This document shows, piece by piece, positions 27,258 through 36,321 of a stretch of DNA of 64,000 bases. The notes under the pieces were generated by a model that made no database searches, had not been told where the DNA came from, and was given only the letters and a program-made list of their open reading frames with translations. Where the stretch lies: contig NZ_VMSO01000008.1 in NCBI RefSeq assembly GCF_008691045.1, forward strand, positions 1 through 64,000, in the 5' to 3' direction. The first letter of the stretch is position 1. Each line of letters opens with the position of its first letter. Both the position numbers and the translations under genes were made by a program. This DNA is from Mediterraneibacter catenae. GTDB taxonomy: Bacteria; Bacillota; Clostridia; Lachnospirales; Lachnospiraceae.

Positions 27258-28451
27258 TTAGTACTTTTTCCACAAATCCTTTCCCTTTTGGAAAGATTTT
27301 AAGTTTTCTATTTTCCTGTAATACAGCTTTTTTAACAACGGAATCCTGATCTGTCGTTCCACAACATCCATTTCATAAATTGAAAAATCCATCTCTGCTT
27401 TATCGATATCCACAAGTAATCGATCCCGTACATATTGAAGCAGCCTGTTTTCCCGCTCTACAAACGAATGAGTCCTGATCTCGTCCAGTTTTATATAAGA
27501 CAGTTTTTCATAAGGTGTGTTATAAAACATCGAATTACCCGAATCATAGATCGGAGCAAAACCCAACAGTCGCAGTGTGTCCGGATCCCTCATAACTGCA
27601 ATGTTATTCATATGTCTATCCGTATTGCTTATAAGATAATCTGTCATGATCTGATAATCCAGAAAACGTGTAAAAGCCTCTTCATCCATTCCCAATTCGA
27701 GGCATACATTTTTTAATGGATAGTAATAAGATTCCTTTTGCCTGACTTTCACTGTCTGCAATAATTCCCACGCGCTGATGCACTCAATGTTCTCACTGCA
27801 AAAATCATAGCACATACATCCTATTCCTTCAATATTTCCGTCAGTCTGTACCTGGACAAGAGAATATCGGGTATAATGAGGAAATCTCTGCTGTTCATGT
27901 AGTCTTGTTGCAAATACCTCATTCAGACTCTGTTGATAAGACTGCCCGTAATTACCTTTGATCATATAACGCCGTCCATTCTTATCTATGCACCATTTCT
28001 TCTGCAATTCTCCCTGTGAGGTTGCACAATTAAATCTGGTTTCTTTTCTGAGATCGATCATATGGTCCTGATTAATCGTAAGTTCTCCGAATGTGTCAAC
28101 AAAATCATTCGTAAATAAATTAACATCTTTCCATGTCAGATCTTCCCCACGGGGACGGATCCAGTAGCAGTCGGACAGACTTAACGCAAGATTATTAACC
28201 AAGGCACTATTCGTTGATGAATATCCCAGTCTTTGAAGAGCAGTCTCTGCTCCATGTCTTGTCTTTGGTATCGCCCGATCCCTCCACCATTCATGAAACT
28301 TCATATTATTCATCTGACCACCCAACGGGAAATGATCCGCTGCCGCTTCATTTCTCCTTACACGCCCTAAGGCTCCGTCATCTGAGATTTCCATCAGGCA
28401 CACCGGAATATCTTTATGCATCAGATAATATTCTTTCGCATATCTTGCCAT
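27258..28451 (-). CDS. HipA-like kinase-fold toxin
   Basis: The start is ATG 28451 (GGGGAGA 5 bases before); the longer frame to 28547 would run into the antitoxin gene. The 397-residue protein has the HipA-type kinase fold: a nucleotide-binding lysine region RYMIKGNYGQSYQQSLNEVF, the catalytic NTDRHMNNIAV motif (Asp and Asn) and the metal-binding APIYDSGNSM. HipA kinases phosphorylate targets such as glutamyl-tRNA synthetase to stall growth. The N-terminal part does not resemble the classic HipA N-domain, so the target may differ. It pairs with the HTH gene upstream. Confidence 0.85.
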   Translation of the reverse strand: MARYAKEYYLMHKDIPVCLMEISDDGALGRVRRNEAAADHFPLGGQMNNMKFHEWWRDRAIPKTRHGAETALQRLGYSSTNSALVNNLALSLSDCYWIRPRGEDLTWKDVNLFTNDFVDTFGELTINQDHMIDLRKETRFNCATSQGELQKKWCIDKNGRRYMIKGNYGQSYQQSLNEVFATRLHEQQRFPHYTRYSLVQVQTDGNIEGIGCMCYDFCSENIECISAWELLQTVKVRQKESYYYPLKNVCLELGMDEEAFTRFLDYQIMTDYLISNTDRHMNNIAVMRDPDTLRLLGFAPIYDSGNSMFYNTPYEKLSYIKLDEIRTHSFVERENRLLQYVRDRLLVDIDKAEMDFSIYEMDVVERQIRIPLLKKLYYRKIENLKSFQKGKDLWKKY

Positions 28452-28467
28452 ACATTCTCCCCTTTCC

Positions 28468-28872
28468 CTAGCTCCACAAAATATCTTCTTTTTTGTCATA
28501 TTGGCAGTCTTGTTCAAATCTTTCCTGTATCTCGTAAAAGCTTTCATACAGATCTTTCAGATACAGCACCAGGTTCTTTTCTTTTACCCCTTCCAGATCT
28601 TCCTTGATGTAGATCTTGTTTCCACGCGCGTCCGAAACTGCCTTTTGATTTTTATCGTAATAAAAAACCGTCCCGTCTTTTCCTGCTATTTTTTTAAGTC
28701 CGGAGTCTGTGGCAGGCAAAGTCCTGGCGATCAGATTTACGACATACGGCGCCGGAGACGCCTCTCCCTGTTCCCACTTACGCAAGGTACTAAGCGGTAT
28801 TCCATACATCGCGGCAAACTTCTTTTGTGTCAGTCCTGTAGATTCCCTGAGTTCTTTTATTACGTAATACAT
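28468..28872 (-). CDS. HipB-like helix-turn-helix antitoxin/repressor
   Basis: I set the start at ATG 28872 because GGAGG lies 6 bases before it, giving 134 residues; the longer frame would include the operator. The XRE-type DNA-binding domain fills about residues 1-60 (ESTGLTQKKFAAMYGIPLST, WEQGEASPAPYV). The remainder is a helical tail unlike short HipB proteins. It precedes the HipA-like gene by 16 bases. By analogy it would neutralise the kinase and repress the operon through the palindrome at 28890-28938. Confidence 0.85.
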   Translation of the reverse strand: MYYVIKELRESTGLTQKKFAAMYGIPLSTLRKWEQGEASPAPYVVNLIARTLPATDSGLKKIAGKDGTVFYYDKNQKAVSDARGNKIYIKEDLEGVKEKNLVLYLKDLYESFYEIQERFEQDCQYDKKEDILWS

Positions 28873-28889
28873 GTTCATCCTCCACGAAA

Positions 28890-28947
28890 AATACCCAATA
28901 TGGATATACTGATTTATATTATATCCATATTGGGTATTCCCAGTCAA
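28890..28947 (-). promoter_or_regulatory. Autoregulated promoter of the hip-like operon
   Basis: On the minus strand TTGACT (28942-28947) and TATAAT (28918-28923) are spaced by 18 bases. A perfect 19-bp inverted repeat (28890-28908 with 28920-28938, 11-base gap) covers the spacer, the -10 box and the start region. This geometry fits a repressor dimer pair that blocks polymerase. Confidence 0.88.
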
Positions 28948-29007
28948 TATTATTATTAAATTAATGCCACAGCGGCAATTTACAATTCCTTGATCACACT
29001 TCGCGGA

Positions 29008-30681
29008 TCATTTCTCGATATCTGCTATAACGGTCTCATACCCCCGCAGGCAGATTTTCTCTTTCTCAATATTAACGTCCTTATGATTAGACAGCAGGAT
29101 TTTCTTCACATTCCATCCAAACGGCAGTTCCTGGGGCGCTGCCTTCAGATTACAGATGACCAGGACGCATCTGCCCTGATATTCTCTCTCATAGGCGATC
29201 ACGCCGTCTGTCTTCTCATAGACAGGAATGAGACTTCCGTAGATAAACAACTCGCTGTACTCGTCTGATTTCCGCAGGGCGATCATCTTCCGATACCAGT
29301 GGTACAGAGATTCTTCTTTCCCCTTCTCTGCTTCCAGATTGATTTCCTTATAATTCGGGTTCACCGCAAACCAGGGAGTCCCGTCCGTAAATCCGGCGTT
29401 TTCCTGTGCATTCCACTGCATAGGTGTCCTGGCATGTTCCCGGGATTCCACGTTGAGCTTCTCGAGCGCCTGTTCCTCAGTCATGCCCTCCTGAAGATAG
29501 CCCCGGTACATATTGAACGTGGTCGGATCCCTGAACTCATCTATGCTCTTCTTCCTGTAGTCCAGCATCCCGGCCGCCTGCCCCTGATACAGAAATACGA
29601 TTCCCGGGAAGAAGAAGTTGACGCTTCCCAGTGCGGACATGCTGTAATAGCCGATGTCCTCCCGCGGGATAAATCTCTCTGCAGACCTCGATGTGTCGTG
29701 GTTATCAAGGAAATTACAGAGGAATCCCCTGCCGTTTACGTATTCCTGCTTCTGGAACAGTGCATCACGCAGGTCATTTATCATCTCCACCGGGCGGTCT
29801 TTCCACTTCGGGTGATTGACATGGTATCTCGTGTGGCAGAAGTCAAATATACTTGAAAAATATCCGTCTTCGCCGATAAAGTCCTCCAGATCTTCAGGCG
29901 CCACGTCGTCCGCTTCCGCCAGTGTAAATGCATCATGCGGCAGGAACGTCTCTTTCTTCAGCTCATTTAAGAATGTTTCAATTCCTTTTACATTCCTGAA
30001 ATACGGGAATCCGTTCACATAACCGTCCACGCCGTCCGCCGGAAGGTTCTCGTAGGTAAAATCTTTCTTCAGGTGGCTGATCGCATCTATCCTGAAGCCG
30101 CCGAGCCCCATGTCGAGCCACCGGTTGATCATCGCATAGATCTCTTCTCTTACTTCTTTGTTCTCCCAGTTCAGGTCAGGCTGCCACTTGGTAAACAGGT
30201 GCAGATAATACTTGTCCGTATCTCCGATCCGCTCCCAGGCGCTCCCGCCGAAGATGGATCTCCAGTTGTTGGGCTCTTTTCCGTCCTTTCCCTCGCGGAT
30301 GATGTAATACTTTCCATACCTGCCGTCCGGGTCTTCCAGCGCTTTCTGAAACCATTCGTGCTCGGACGACGTATGGTTCACGACCAGGTCCATCAGCACC
30401 CGGATCCCTCTTTTGTCCGCCTCTTTGATCAGACGTTTCATATCGTCCAGCGTGCCGAACATGGGATCGATCTCGTCATAATCCGAGATATCATATCCGT
30501 GATCCGCCATCGGGGATTTGTTGACCGGACACAGCCAGATCATATTGATCCCGAGCTCTTCGAGGTCGTCAAGATGTTCTATGATCCCCGGGATATCCCC
30601 GATGCCGTCTCCGTTCGTATCCTGAAAGCTTTTCGGGTAGATCTGATACCCGATCGCATTGTGCCACCATTTCTTCTGCAT
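29008..30681 (-). CDS. Alpha-glucosidase, GH13 (oligo-1,6-glucosidase type)
   Basis: A 557-residue cytoplasmic enzyme splitting glucose from maltodextrins or isomalto-oligosaccharides. GH13 motifs are complete: MDLVVNHTSSEHEWF (region I), GFRIDAISHL (nucleophile Asp), TLAEADDV (acid/base Glu; the usual E is in the A-E-A context) and FLDNHDTSRS (region IV). The QIYPKSFQDTNGDGIGD start is typical of the GH13_31 subfamily. AAGGAG precedes ATG 30681. It lies at the end of the maltodextrin transport operon, matching import followed by hydrolysis. Confidence 0.95.
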   Translation of the reverse strand: MQKKWWHNAIGYQIYPKSFQDTNGDGIGDIPGIIEHLDDLEELGINMIWLCPVNKSPMADHGYDISDYDEIDPMFGTLDDMKRLIKEADKRGIRVLMDLVVNHTSSEHEWFQKALEDPDGRYGKYYIIREGKDGKEPNNWRSIFGGSAWERIGDTDKYYLHLFTKWQPDLNWENKEVREEIYAMINRWLDMGLGGFRIDAISHLKKDFTYENLPADGVDGYVNGFPYFRNVKGIETFLNELKKETFLPHDAFTLAEADDVAPEDLEDFIGEDGYFSSIFDFCHTRYHVNHPKWKDRPVEMINDLRDALFQKQEYVNGRGFLCNFLDNHDTSRSAERFIPREDIGYYSMSALGSVNFFFPGIVFLYQGQAAGMLDYRKKSIDEFRDPTTFNMYRGYLQEGMTEEQALEKLNVESREHARTPMQWNAQENAGFTDGTPWFAVNPNYKEINLEAEKGKEESLYHWYRKMIALRKSDEYSELFIYGSLIPVYEKTDGVIAYEREYQGRCVLVICNLKAAPQELPFGWNVKKILLSNHKDVNIEKEKICLRGYETVIADIEK

Positions 30682-30723
30682 TATGTCTGATTCTCCTTGT
30701 TGATTATTGTCCGGCTTCCTGTC

Positions 30724-31563
30724 TTATCCTTTCACCGCTCCGCTCGTGACGCCCTCTACATAGAATTTCTGCATGTAGATAAAGAGCAGGGAGATCGGGA
30801 TCGCGATAATGACGCATCCGGCGGTAAAGACTGTAAACATTGTGTTTACATTTGCCTTTGTCATCATTGTATACAATCCGATGGCAATTGTATAGTTCTG
30901 AACGTTATCTCCCATGATAACTTTTGAAAAGATAAAGTCCATCCACGGGGACATGAACGCTGTCAGGGATGTGTAAACAATGATCGGCTTCGCCAGCGGG
31001 AACGTGATCTTCGTAAATATCTGGAATTTCGTCGCGCCGTCGATCTGTGCCGACTCGTCCAGCGCCTTCGGCATCGTGTCGAAGAAGCCTTTGGACACAT
31101 AGAATGTCAGCGCCGATCCCGCCGAATATACAAGCACCAGCGCCGCAAGGCTCTGCGTCAGGTTCATCGCCTTTAAGATATAGTACACGGCGATCATGCT
31201 CATGAATGCCGGGAACATGTTCAGCACCAACGCGATCTTCATGATCGGCTTTCTCATCCGAAACCTCAGCCTTGACAGCACATATGCCATAGACGTTGTC
31301 AGGAATGTACTGATGATACATGAGAATACTGCCACGATAAATGTATTGCCGAACCATCTTAAGAACGGATAGTCCGAGTTCGTAAACAGCACTTTATAGT
31401 TGTCGGCAGTGAATTCGTGCGGGATGAAATAAGATACAAACTGTCCGCTCTCTCCTCTGAATGAAGTAAGTACGATCCATATGATCGGGAATATCCAGAT
31501 GATGCTTACCACGATCAGGATAATATATGTAATTGCATTTCCAAACTGTGCTTTCTTTTTCAT
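30724..31563 (-). CDS. Maltodextrin-type ABC transporter permease, MalG family
   Basis: A 279-residue inner-membrane permease with six helices and the EAA loop for the ATPase subunit (MPKALDESAQIDGATKFQIFTKITFPLAKP). The C-terminal YMQKFYVEGVTSGAVKG is characteristic of MalG relatives. Its start overlaps the MalF stop by 4 bases (ATGA). The ATP-binding subunit (MsmX/MalK-type) is not in this operon and must be encoded elsewhere. Confidence 0.94.
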   Translation of the reverse strand: MKKKAQFGNAITYIILIVVSIIWIFPIIWIVLTSFRGESGQFVSYFIPHEFTADNYKVLFTNSDYPFLRWFGNTFIVAVFSCIISTFLTTSMAYVLSRLRFRMRKPIMKIALVLNMFPAFMSMIAVYYILKAMNLTQSLAALVLVYSAGSALTFYVSKGFFDTMPKALDESAQIDGATKFQIFTKITFPLAKPIIVYTSLTAFMSPWMDFIFSKVIMGDNVQNYTIAIGLYTMMTKANVNTMFTVFTAGCVIIAIPISLLFIYMQKFYVEGVTSGAVKG

Positions 31564-32918
31564 TGGAACATATCCTCCTTGTTATAGGCAGCCGATCTTG
31601 TATACGCGATCAGTGAGAACACCGCGCACACCACGAATGTGATGATACCGATCGTAGACGCGAGGTTATAGTCAGCCTTTTCCACCGTCAGTTTGTACAG
31701 CCACGTCACCAGAAGATCCGTATCTCCCGCCGCGTAGTAGTTGCTGTTCATCGGCGCTCCGCCGGTCAGAAGGTAGATAACATTGAAGTTGTTGATATTT
31801 CCGATAAACTGCTGGATCAGCGTAGGCGTCATGATGAAGATGATCTGCGGGAGCGTGATCTTGCGGAAGATCTGGAATGCATTCGCCCCGTCTATCCTTG
31901 CGGCTTCGAGCTGGTCTTCCGGCAGGTTGGTCAGCACGCTTGTCACGATCATGATCGTAAACGGGATACCTACCCACATATTTACCGCAATGACCGTGAT
32001 CTTGGCTGCAAGCGCGTCCGTAAGGAACGGAAGCGGCTCGGAGATCAGACCCAGATTCTCGAGCATGGAGTTGATCGGCCCTGCCGCGTGGAGCATGTTT
32101 CTCATGATCAGCAGAGAAACGAACTGCGGTACGGCGACTGTCGTCACGAAGATCGTGCGGAAGAACTTCTTGAACTTGATCCCTTTCTTGTTGATGAGGA
32201 GCGCCAACACTACGCCGCCCAGGAAGCTGCTGAATGTAGCGAAGAATGCCCAGATTAGCGTCCAGACGAGCAGCGGGAAGAATGTGCCCGCGATATTTCC
32301 TCCCAGCATCTTCCCGAAGTTGGACAGTCCGATCCAGTCGAACAGGTTCTTCGGCGGAAGATGATTGTGGTCATAGCTTGTAAATGCGAGAAGTATCATA
32401 TAGAGAAGCGGCAGTACCGTAAAGACCAGGACTGCTGCCGTAGGTACGGTAAGGAGCGTCACATGGAATCTGCTGTCCAGGAGCAGGGCCGCATCTTCCC
32501 GGAACGAGCGGATATGCTCTCCTGACTTTCTGCATTCATACACTGCCGCCGCGCTCCTTGTATTTACCACATAGAAGACCAGGAACAGCGCGATGATCAT
32601 GATCGTGGCAAGCCCGTAGATCATGCAGAGCATGGAGTTGTCTCCTTCCACCTGTACCTTGATGCCGAGGCTTTCGTCCATGACCCAGCCCTGGGCCTGT
32701 GTCCCCAGAGTGATCAGTCCGACGATAGATGAAGCTCCCGCCATGACCATATATGCGATAAAGCCGATCTCGGCAAGGAGGAAGATAAGTCCTTTGATGA
32801 TCTGTCCGTTCCTCAGATTGGCAAATCCCATGATCAGGTATGACAGCCTGACAGAGATATCCCCCTCACGGAACCCGTTTATATACTTTTTCCACCAGGT
32901 ATTTTTCTTTACTTTCAT
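31560..32918 (-). CDS. Maltodextrin-type ABC transporter permease, MalF family
   Basis: I place the start at ATG 32918, after AAGAGG; the ATG at 32939 has no ribosome site. The 452-residue protein has an extra N-terminal section with two helices (about 35-100) typical of clostridial MalF. Six core helices follow, with the EAA loop LPEDQLEAARIDGANAFQIFRKITLPQ. It forms the channel with the MalG-type subunit. It is separated from the binding-protein gene by an intercistronic hairpin. Confidence 0.92.
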   Translation of the reverse strand: MKVKKNTWWKKYINGFREGDISVRLSYLIMGFANLRNGQIIKGLIFLLAEIGFIAYMVMAGASSIVGLITLGTQAQGWVMDESLGIKVQVEGDNSMLCMIYGLATIMIIALFLVFYVVNTRSAAAVYECRKSGEHIRSFREDAALLLDSRFHVTLLTVPTAAVLVFTVLPLLYMILLAFTSYDHNHLPPKNLFDWIGLSNFGKMLGGNIAGTFFPLLVWTLIWAFFATFSSFLGGVVLALLINKKGIKFKKFFRTIFVTTVAVPQFVSLLIMRNMLHAAGPINSMLENLGLISEPLPFLTDALAAKITVIAVNMWVGIPFTIMIVTSVLTNLPEDQLEAARIDGANAFQIFRKITLPQIIFIMTPTLIQQFIGNINNFNVIYLLTGGAPMNSNYYAAGDTDLLVTWLYKLTVEKADYNLASTIGIITFVVCAVFSLIAYTRSAAYNKEDMFQ

Positions 32919-32946
32919 AGATGAGATCCTCTTTTCCATTTTATAA

Positions 32947-32976
32947 CATAAGAGCCTGACAGCTCAGGCTCTTATG
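32947..32976 (-). terminator. Intercistronic hairpin between binding protein and permease genes
   Basis: A perfect 13-bp stem (32947-32959 with 32964-32976) with a 4-base loop, but without a good T-run after it on the minus strand. This fits a partial terminator or an mRNA-stabilising stem that lets the binding protein be made in excess, as known for malE-malF in other bacteria. Confidence 0.65.
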
Positions 32977-33005
32977 AATTGAGGTTAGTATTGTGATTGC
33001 TTCTG

Positions 33006-34244
33006 TTATTCTGCCGTCGCTGCGGAATCAGCCACCAGATCGTCAAGCTTTGTCTGCATGTCCGCTTCTGTCAGGTTGCCGCCGTATGCGTCGATGATGA
33101 TCGGGTCGAGCAGATCCCAGAAGGAGCGCAGCTCCGGAAGTTTCGGCATCAGGACTGTATACTCGTCTTCTGTCATCTGTGATACCACGTTCGTAATCGG
33201 ATCGTTCTTAACCTCATCTGTGTCACGCAGTTCTTTGTTGCACGGAATCGCTCCGACCGCGTCGAATCTCATCTTCTGGCACTCTGCGTTGGATAAGTAG
33301 TCCGCCAGTTCCATCGCGTCAAGCGGATACTCTGTCGCTGCATTTACCGCCAGGAGCTTCACGCCCTGGAATGCGCGCATCTGTACCGGGCCGTCGCCGA
33401 AATCGCAGGTCGGATATACTGCTACCCCGAGGTCATCTCCCAGTGCGTCCATGATATCGTTCTTGCCCCACGGACCTGTAACCATAGCCGCGATCTTTCC
33501 TTCTTTCAGCAGTGATACGGACTCGCTGTTGCATGCCACCACGTTCGGGTTATCTTTCAGGGATGCGATCCATTTCGTAACGTTTACGCCCTGCTCATTG
33601 TTAAATGTTGTTCCCTCGAGATCCTCTCCACTATCTCCGTAGAGCTTGCAGCCGTTGGCAAGATACTGCGGAGCGATCGTATAGTTGGTTCCCTCTTCGG
33701 CAAGGTTGAAGCCGATCGGCGCCTTCGCCGTGATTCCCTCAAAAGTCTTGACATCTTCATCTGAGAGCATGGATTTGTTGTATACCAGATACATGGATTC
33801 TACCTGGTACGGATATCCGTATACAGCTCCCTGATATGTAGCCGCCTCATAAGCTGTCTCGGTATCCTCTTCCTTGATCCGGTCCACATATTTCGTGTTC
33901 TCATAGAGGACGCCTGATTCCACCATCTGGCCGAGCTGGTCATGGGGAAGGGCGATAACGTCCGCTGCCGCCTCCGGGTCTTTCTTTACCTCTTCCTCAG
34001 CCTTTCCGCTGTCGCCGAGCACAACTTCGATGTCATAGTTCTTGTCCGGATGTTCTGCAATGAAGTTATCGACCATCGTCTGGGTCACTTCCAGGATATC
34101 CTGATCCGCCCATACCTTCAGGCTGACATTTTCGCTGTCACCTGCGGCGGCCCCTCCTTCCTTCTCCTCACTTCCGCATCCTGCGAGCAGTCCGCCTGTC
34201 ATCAGGGCTGCCATTCCAAGTGCAAGAATCCTTTTTGCTTTCAT
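33006..34244 (-). CDS. Maltodextrin-binding lipoprotein of the ABC transporter
   Basis: The start is ATG 34244 (GGAAAGGAGAA before it), giving 412 residues. Signal peptide with lipobox LLAGC (residues 19-23 of the trimmed protein). The mature protein is a family-1 solute-binding fold: LKVWADQDILEVTQTMVDNF, AKAPIGFNLAEEGTNY and AAMVTGPWGKNDIMDALGDDLG. It captures the sugar outside and delivers it to the MalF/MalG-type pair. The maltodextrin assignment rests on the GH13 enzyme and permeases in the operon. Confidence 0.92.
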   Translation of the reverse strand: MKAKRILALGMAALMTGGLLAGCGSEEKEGGAAAGDSENVSLKVWADQDILEVTQTMVDNFIAEHPDKNYDIEVVLGDSGKAEEEVKKDPEAAADVIALPHDQLGQMVESGVLYENTKYVDRIKEEDTETAYEAATYQGAVYGYPYQVESMYLVYNKSMLSDEDVKTFEGITAKAPIGFNLAEEGTNYTIAPQYLANGCKLYGDSGEDLEGTTFNNEQGVNVTKWIASLKDNPNVVACNSESVSLLKEGKIAAMVTGPWGKNDIMDALGDDLGVAVYPTCDFGDGPVQMRAFQGVKLLAVNAATEYPLDAMELADYLSNAECQKMRFDAVGAIPCNKELRDTDEVKNDPITNVVSQMTEDEYTVLMPKLPELRSFWDLLDPIIIDAYGGNLTEADMQTKLDDLVADSAATAE

Positions 34245-34306
34245 AACACAGTTCTCCTTTCCCTTTGGGGAGCGCCTTTCCGGCTTTCTCCCGTTTGATG
34301 CCACTT

Positions 34307-34384
34307 ATTTTAGCAGTCATGCCTCTGCCGGAAAATGAATAAAATAAACTTATCCTGTGAAAAAAATAAACTTCCCGGGTGAAA
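34307..34384 (-). promoter_or_regulatory. Promoter of the binding-protein operon with tandem activator sites
   Basis: On the minus strand a TAAAAT box (34307-34312) has only a poor -35 (TTTTCC, 34330-34335, 17-base spacing). Directly upstream stand two 21-bp direct repeats (34342-34362 and 34364-34384; 17 of 21 identical, 22-base period). Two head-to-tail sites spaced two helix turns apart next to a weak -35 is the expected layout for an AraC-type activator such as the YesN-like regulator at 36299. Confidence 0.72.
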
Positions 34385-34387
34385 TTA

Positions 34388-34416
34388 TTGAACTTTAAAT
34401 TATCAGATGATAAAAT
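34388..34416 (+). promoter_or_regulatory. Promoter of the sensor kinase operon
   Basis: TTGAAC (34388-34393) and TAAAAT (34411-34416) are spaced by 17 bases, 54 bases before the kinase start. It fires divergently from the binding-protein promoter and begins 4 bases beyond its tandem sites, so regulator binding could influence both. Confidence 0.72.
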
Positions 34417-34470
34417 TTCCTTAATTTAAGCGGCGCCGCCCGCCGCACGTAAAAGAGAGGACTGAAGCCC

Positions 34471-36321
34471 GTGAAATTATTCCGGAGGATAAAGAAACTT
34501 CGCACAAAACTGCTGATCATTTTTACTTTTCAGGTCTTTCTCCTTCTGGGGATCGCACTGTTGGTCAGTTTTTTTCTTGCCAGAAGCTCCAGCCGGAAAA
34601 ACCTTCAGATGCTGAACCAGCAGTTAAAAACACTTGCCGACAGCGATTTTCAGGATATCTTCGACGAGATAGACCGGGCTTATCTCTCCATTGTGGCAAG
34701 CTCAAATTTCTCTGAACTCTATAATGCACGCTCTGACAGCACGCCTCTGGAAATCTATGAACTTTATTACGATGTCGACAACCTGCTCACGGCGCCTCTG
34801 GCGTCTTCCCGGTATATCCACAGCATCAACTACCTGACGCCGGACAATAAGATCCTTATTTCAAGCATTGCCGGAGAACTGAGTATGGAGAGGGACTTCT
34901 CCGTGGAAGAGAGCCCCGAATGGTTCTGGCTCCACACCCGTCTGCTGAATACAGTAGGTTCTCTGTCAGAAACGTATATCCCGCCGCACCAGGAGCTGTA
35001 CTACCAGCGCACCTCCAGTTCAGCCAACCGCACAGTAGTCTCTGTCGTCCGCAAGACCGCCAGCTTTGACACCGGTTATAAGAACCGGGGGCTCCTCTAC
35101 TTTAATGTAGAGCTCTCTGACTTCGTCTCGCTCACGGATTCGCTGAACCTGTACCCGGACATGGAGACCGTCATACTCACGGACACGGGGCGTGTCATCC
35201 ATGATTCTTCCGGGAGCATTACCGAACAGACCGGCAATATCTCGCTCCTCAGAGAATGTACATCCGAGCAGCCCATCACCCTCGACGGGAAGAAATATAT
35301 GGCAGTGCCTGTCACTATGAAGGATCCCGGATGGAGCATCTGTTCGCTGATCCCATGGTCTGTATACACTGCAGATATCCGTGACTACACCGTATACAGT
35401 CTGGTATTGGGCATGCTCGTATTCATTGCAGGTTTTATCATGACATGGATCATGTCCGCAAGGATCTCCGCCCCCGCAGAGGAGCTGTCCCGCACTATGA
35501 AATCCGTGCGCAGCGGCAATATCCGCCAGCACGCCAGCGTCATCTCTTCCGATGAGATCGGCGAGCTCTCCGCTACCTTCAACACGATGCTCGACCGGAT
35601 CAATCTCCTGATCGAACAGGAATACCAGCTCAAGGTAGAGCAGCAGGACGCCCAGATGAAAGCGCTCCAGGCCCAGATCAACCCGCATTTTCTCTACAAC
35701 ATCCTGCAGTCGATCGCGAGCATCGCTTCTCTCAATCATCTGCCCGAGATCTCCGTTATGGCGAATTCTCTCGGCAAGATGATGAGATACAGTATTAAAA
35801 CGGAAGAAAATACGACCACTCTTGATGATGAGCTCATCCATGTCGCCCATTATCTTGAGATCCAGAAGATCCGATTTAAGAACCAGCTCGATTATTCTAT
35901 AGATTCCTGTGAAGCCTACGGCAGGTATCCACTCCTGAAGCTCACATTGCAGCCCCTCGTGGAAAATGCGGTCATGCACGGTTTCACGGGGGATCACCAG
36001 AAACTCTTTATCTACATCCATGTATATCAGGAGGGTACTTATCTGGTGATCGAGATCTCGGACGACGGCGCCGGGATGACGGAGGATGTCCTCGCAAAAG
36101 TGCGGCGTTCGCTTTCCGATTCTTCCACCGGATTTTACAGCGATTCGCAGCAGAGTATCGGGCTTGCCAATGTGTATACGCGGCTGAAACTCTGTTATCA
36201 GCACCAGGCCGTGCTGGATGTGGACAGCGAGCCGGATGTCGGAACTGTCATCAGTCTGAAACTGCCGTTCTATTTCAATCATCAGGGGGATAAAGAACAT
36301 GATCCGGACAATTTTATGTGA
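34471..36321 (+). CDS. YesM-type sensor histidine kinase
   Basis: A 616-residue membrane kinase starting at a GTG codon (GAGAGG upstream). Membrane helices lie at about residues 17-35 and 305-325 and bracket an extracellular sensor domain. A HAMP linker follows (about 330-380). The His_kinase domain has phospho-acceptor His in ALQAQINPHFLYNILQSI, and the ATPase region carries LKLTLQPLVENAVMHG and ISDDGAGMTED. This class pairs with AraC-type regulators and responds to sugars outside the cell. It overlaps the response regulator gene by 23 bases. Confidence 0.95.
   Translation: MKLFRRIKKLRTKLLIIFTFQVFLLLGIALLVSFFLARSSSRKNLQMLNQQLKTLADSDFQDIFDEIDRAYLSIVASSNFSELYNARSDSTPLEIYELYYDVDNLLTAPLASSRYIHSINYLTPDNKILISSIAGELSMERDFSVEESPEWFWLHTRLLNTVGSLSETYIPPHQELYYQRTSSSANRTVVSVVRKTASFDTGYKNRGLLYFNVELSDFVSLTDSLNLYPDMETVILTDTGRVIHDSSGSITEQTGNISLLRECTSEQPITLDGKKYMAVPVTMKDPGWSICSLIPWSVYTADIRDYTVYSLVLGMLVFIAGFIMTWIMSARISAPAEELSRTMKSVRSGNIRQHASVISSDEIGELSATFNTMLDRINLLIEQEYQLKVEQQDAQMKALQAQINPHFLYNILQSIASIASLNHLPEISVMANSLGKMMRYSIKTEENTTTLDDELIHVAHYLEIQKIRFKNQLDYSIDSCEAYGRYPLLKLTLQPLVENAVMHGFTGDHQKLFIYIHVYQEGTYLVIEISDDGAGMTEDVLAKVRRSLSDSSTGFYSDSQQSIGLANVYTRLKLCYQHQAVLDVDSEPDVGTVISLKLPFYFNHQGDKEHDPDNFM

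Noticed and set aside
28948-29007. Terminator between the GH13 gene and the hip-like promoter
   Set aside because: Only short imperfect stems without a T-run are visible; read-through cannot be excluded.
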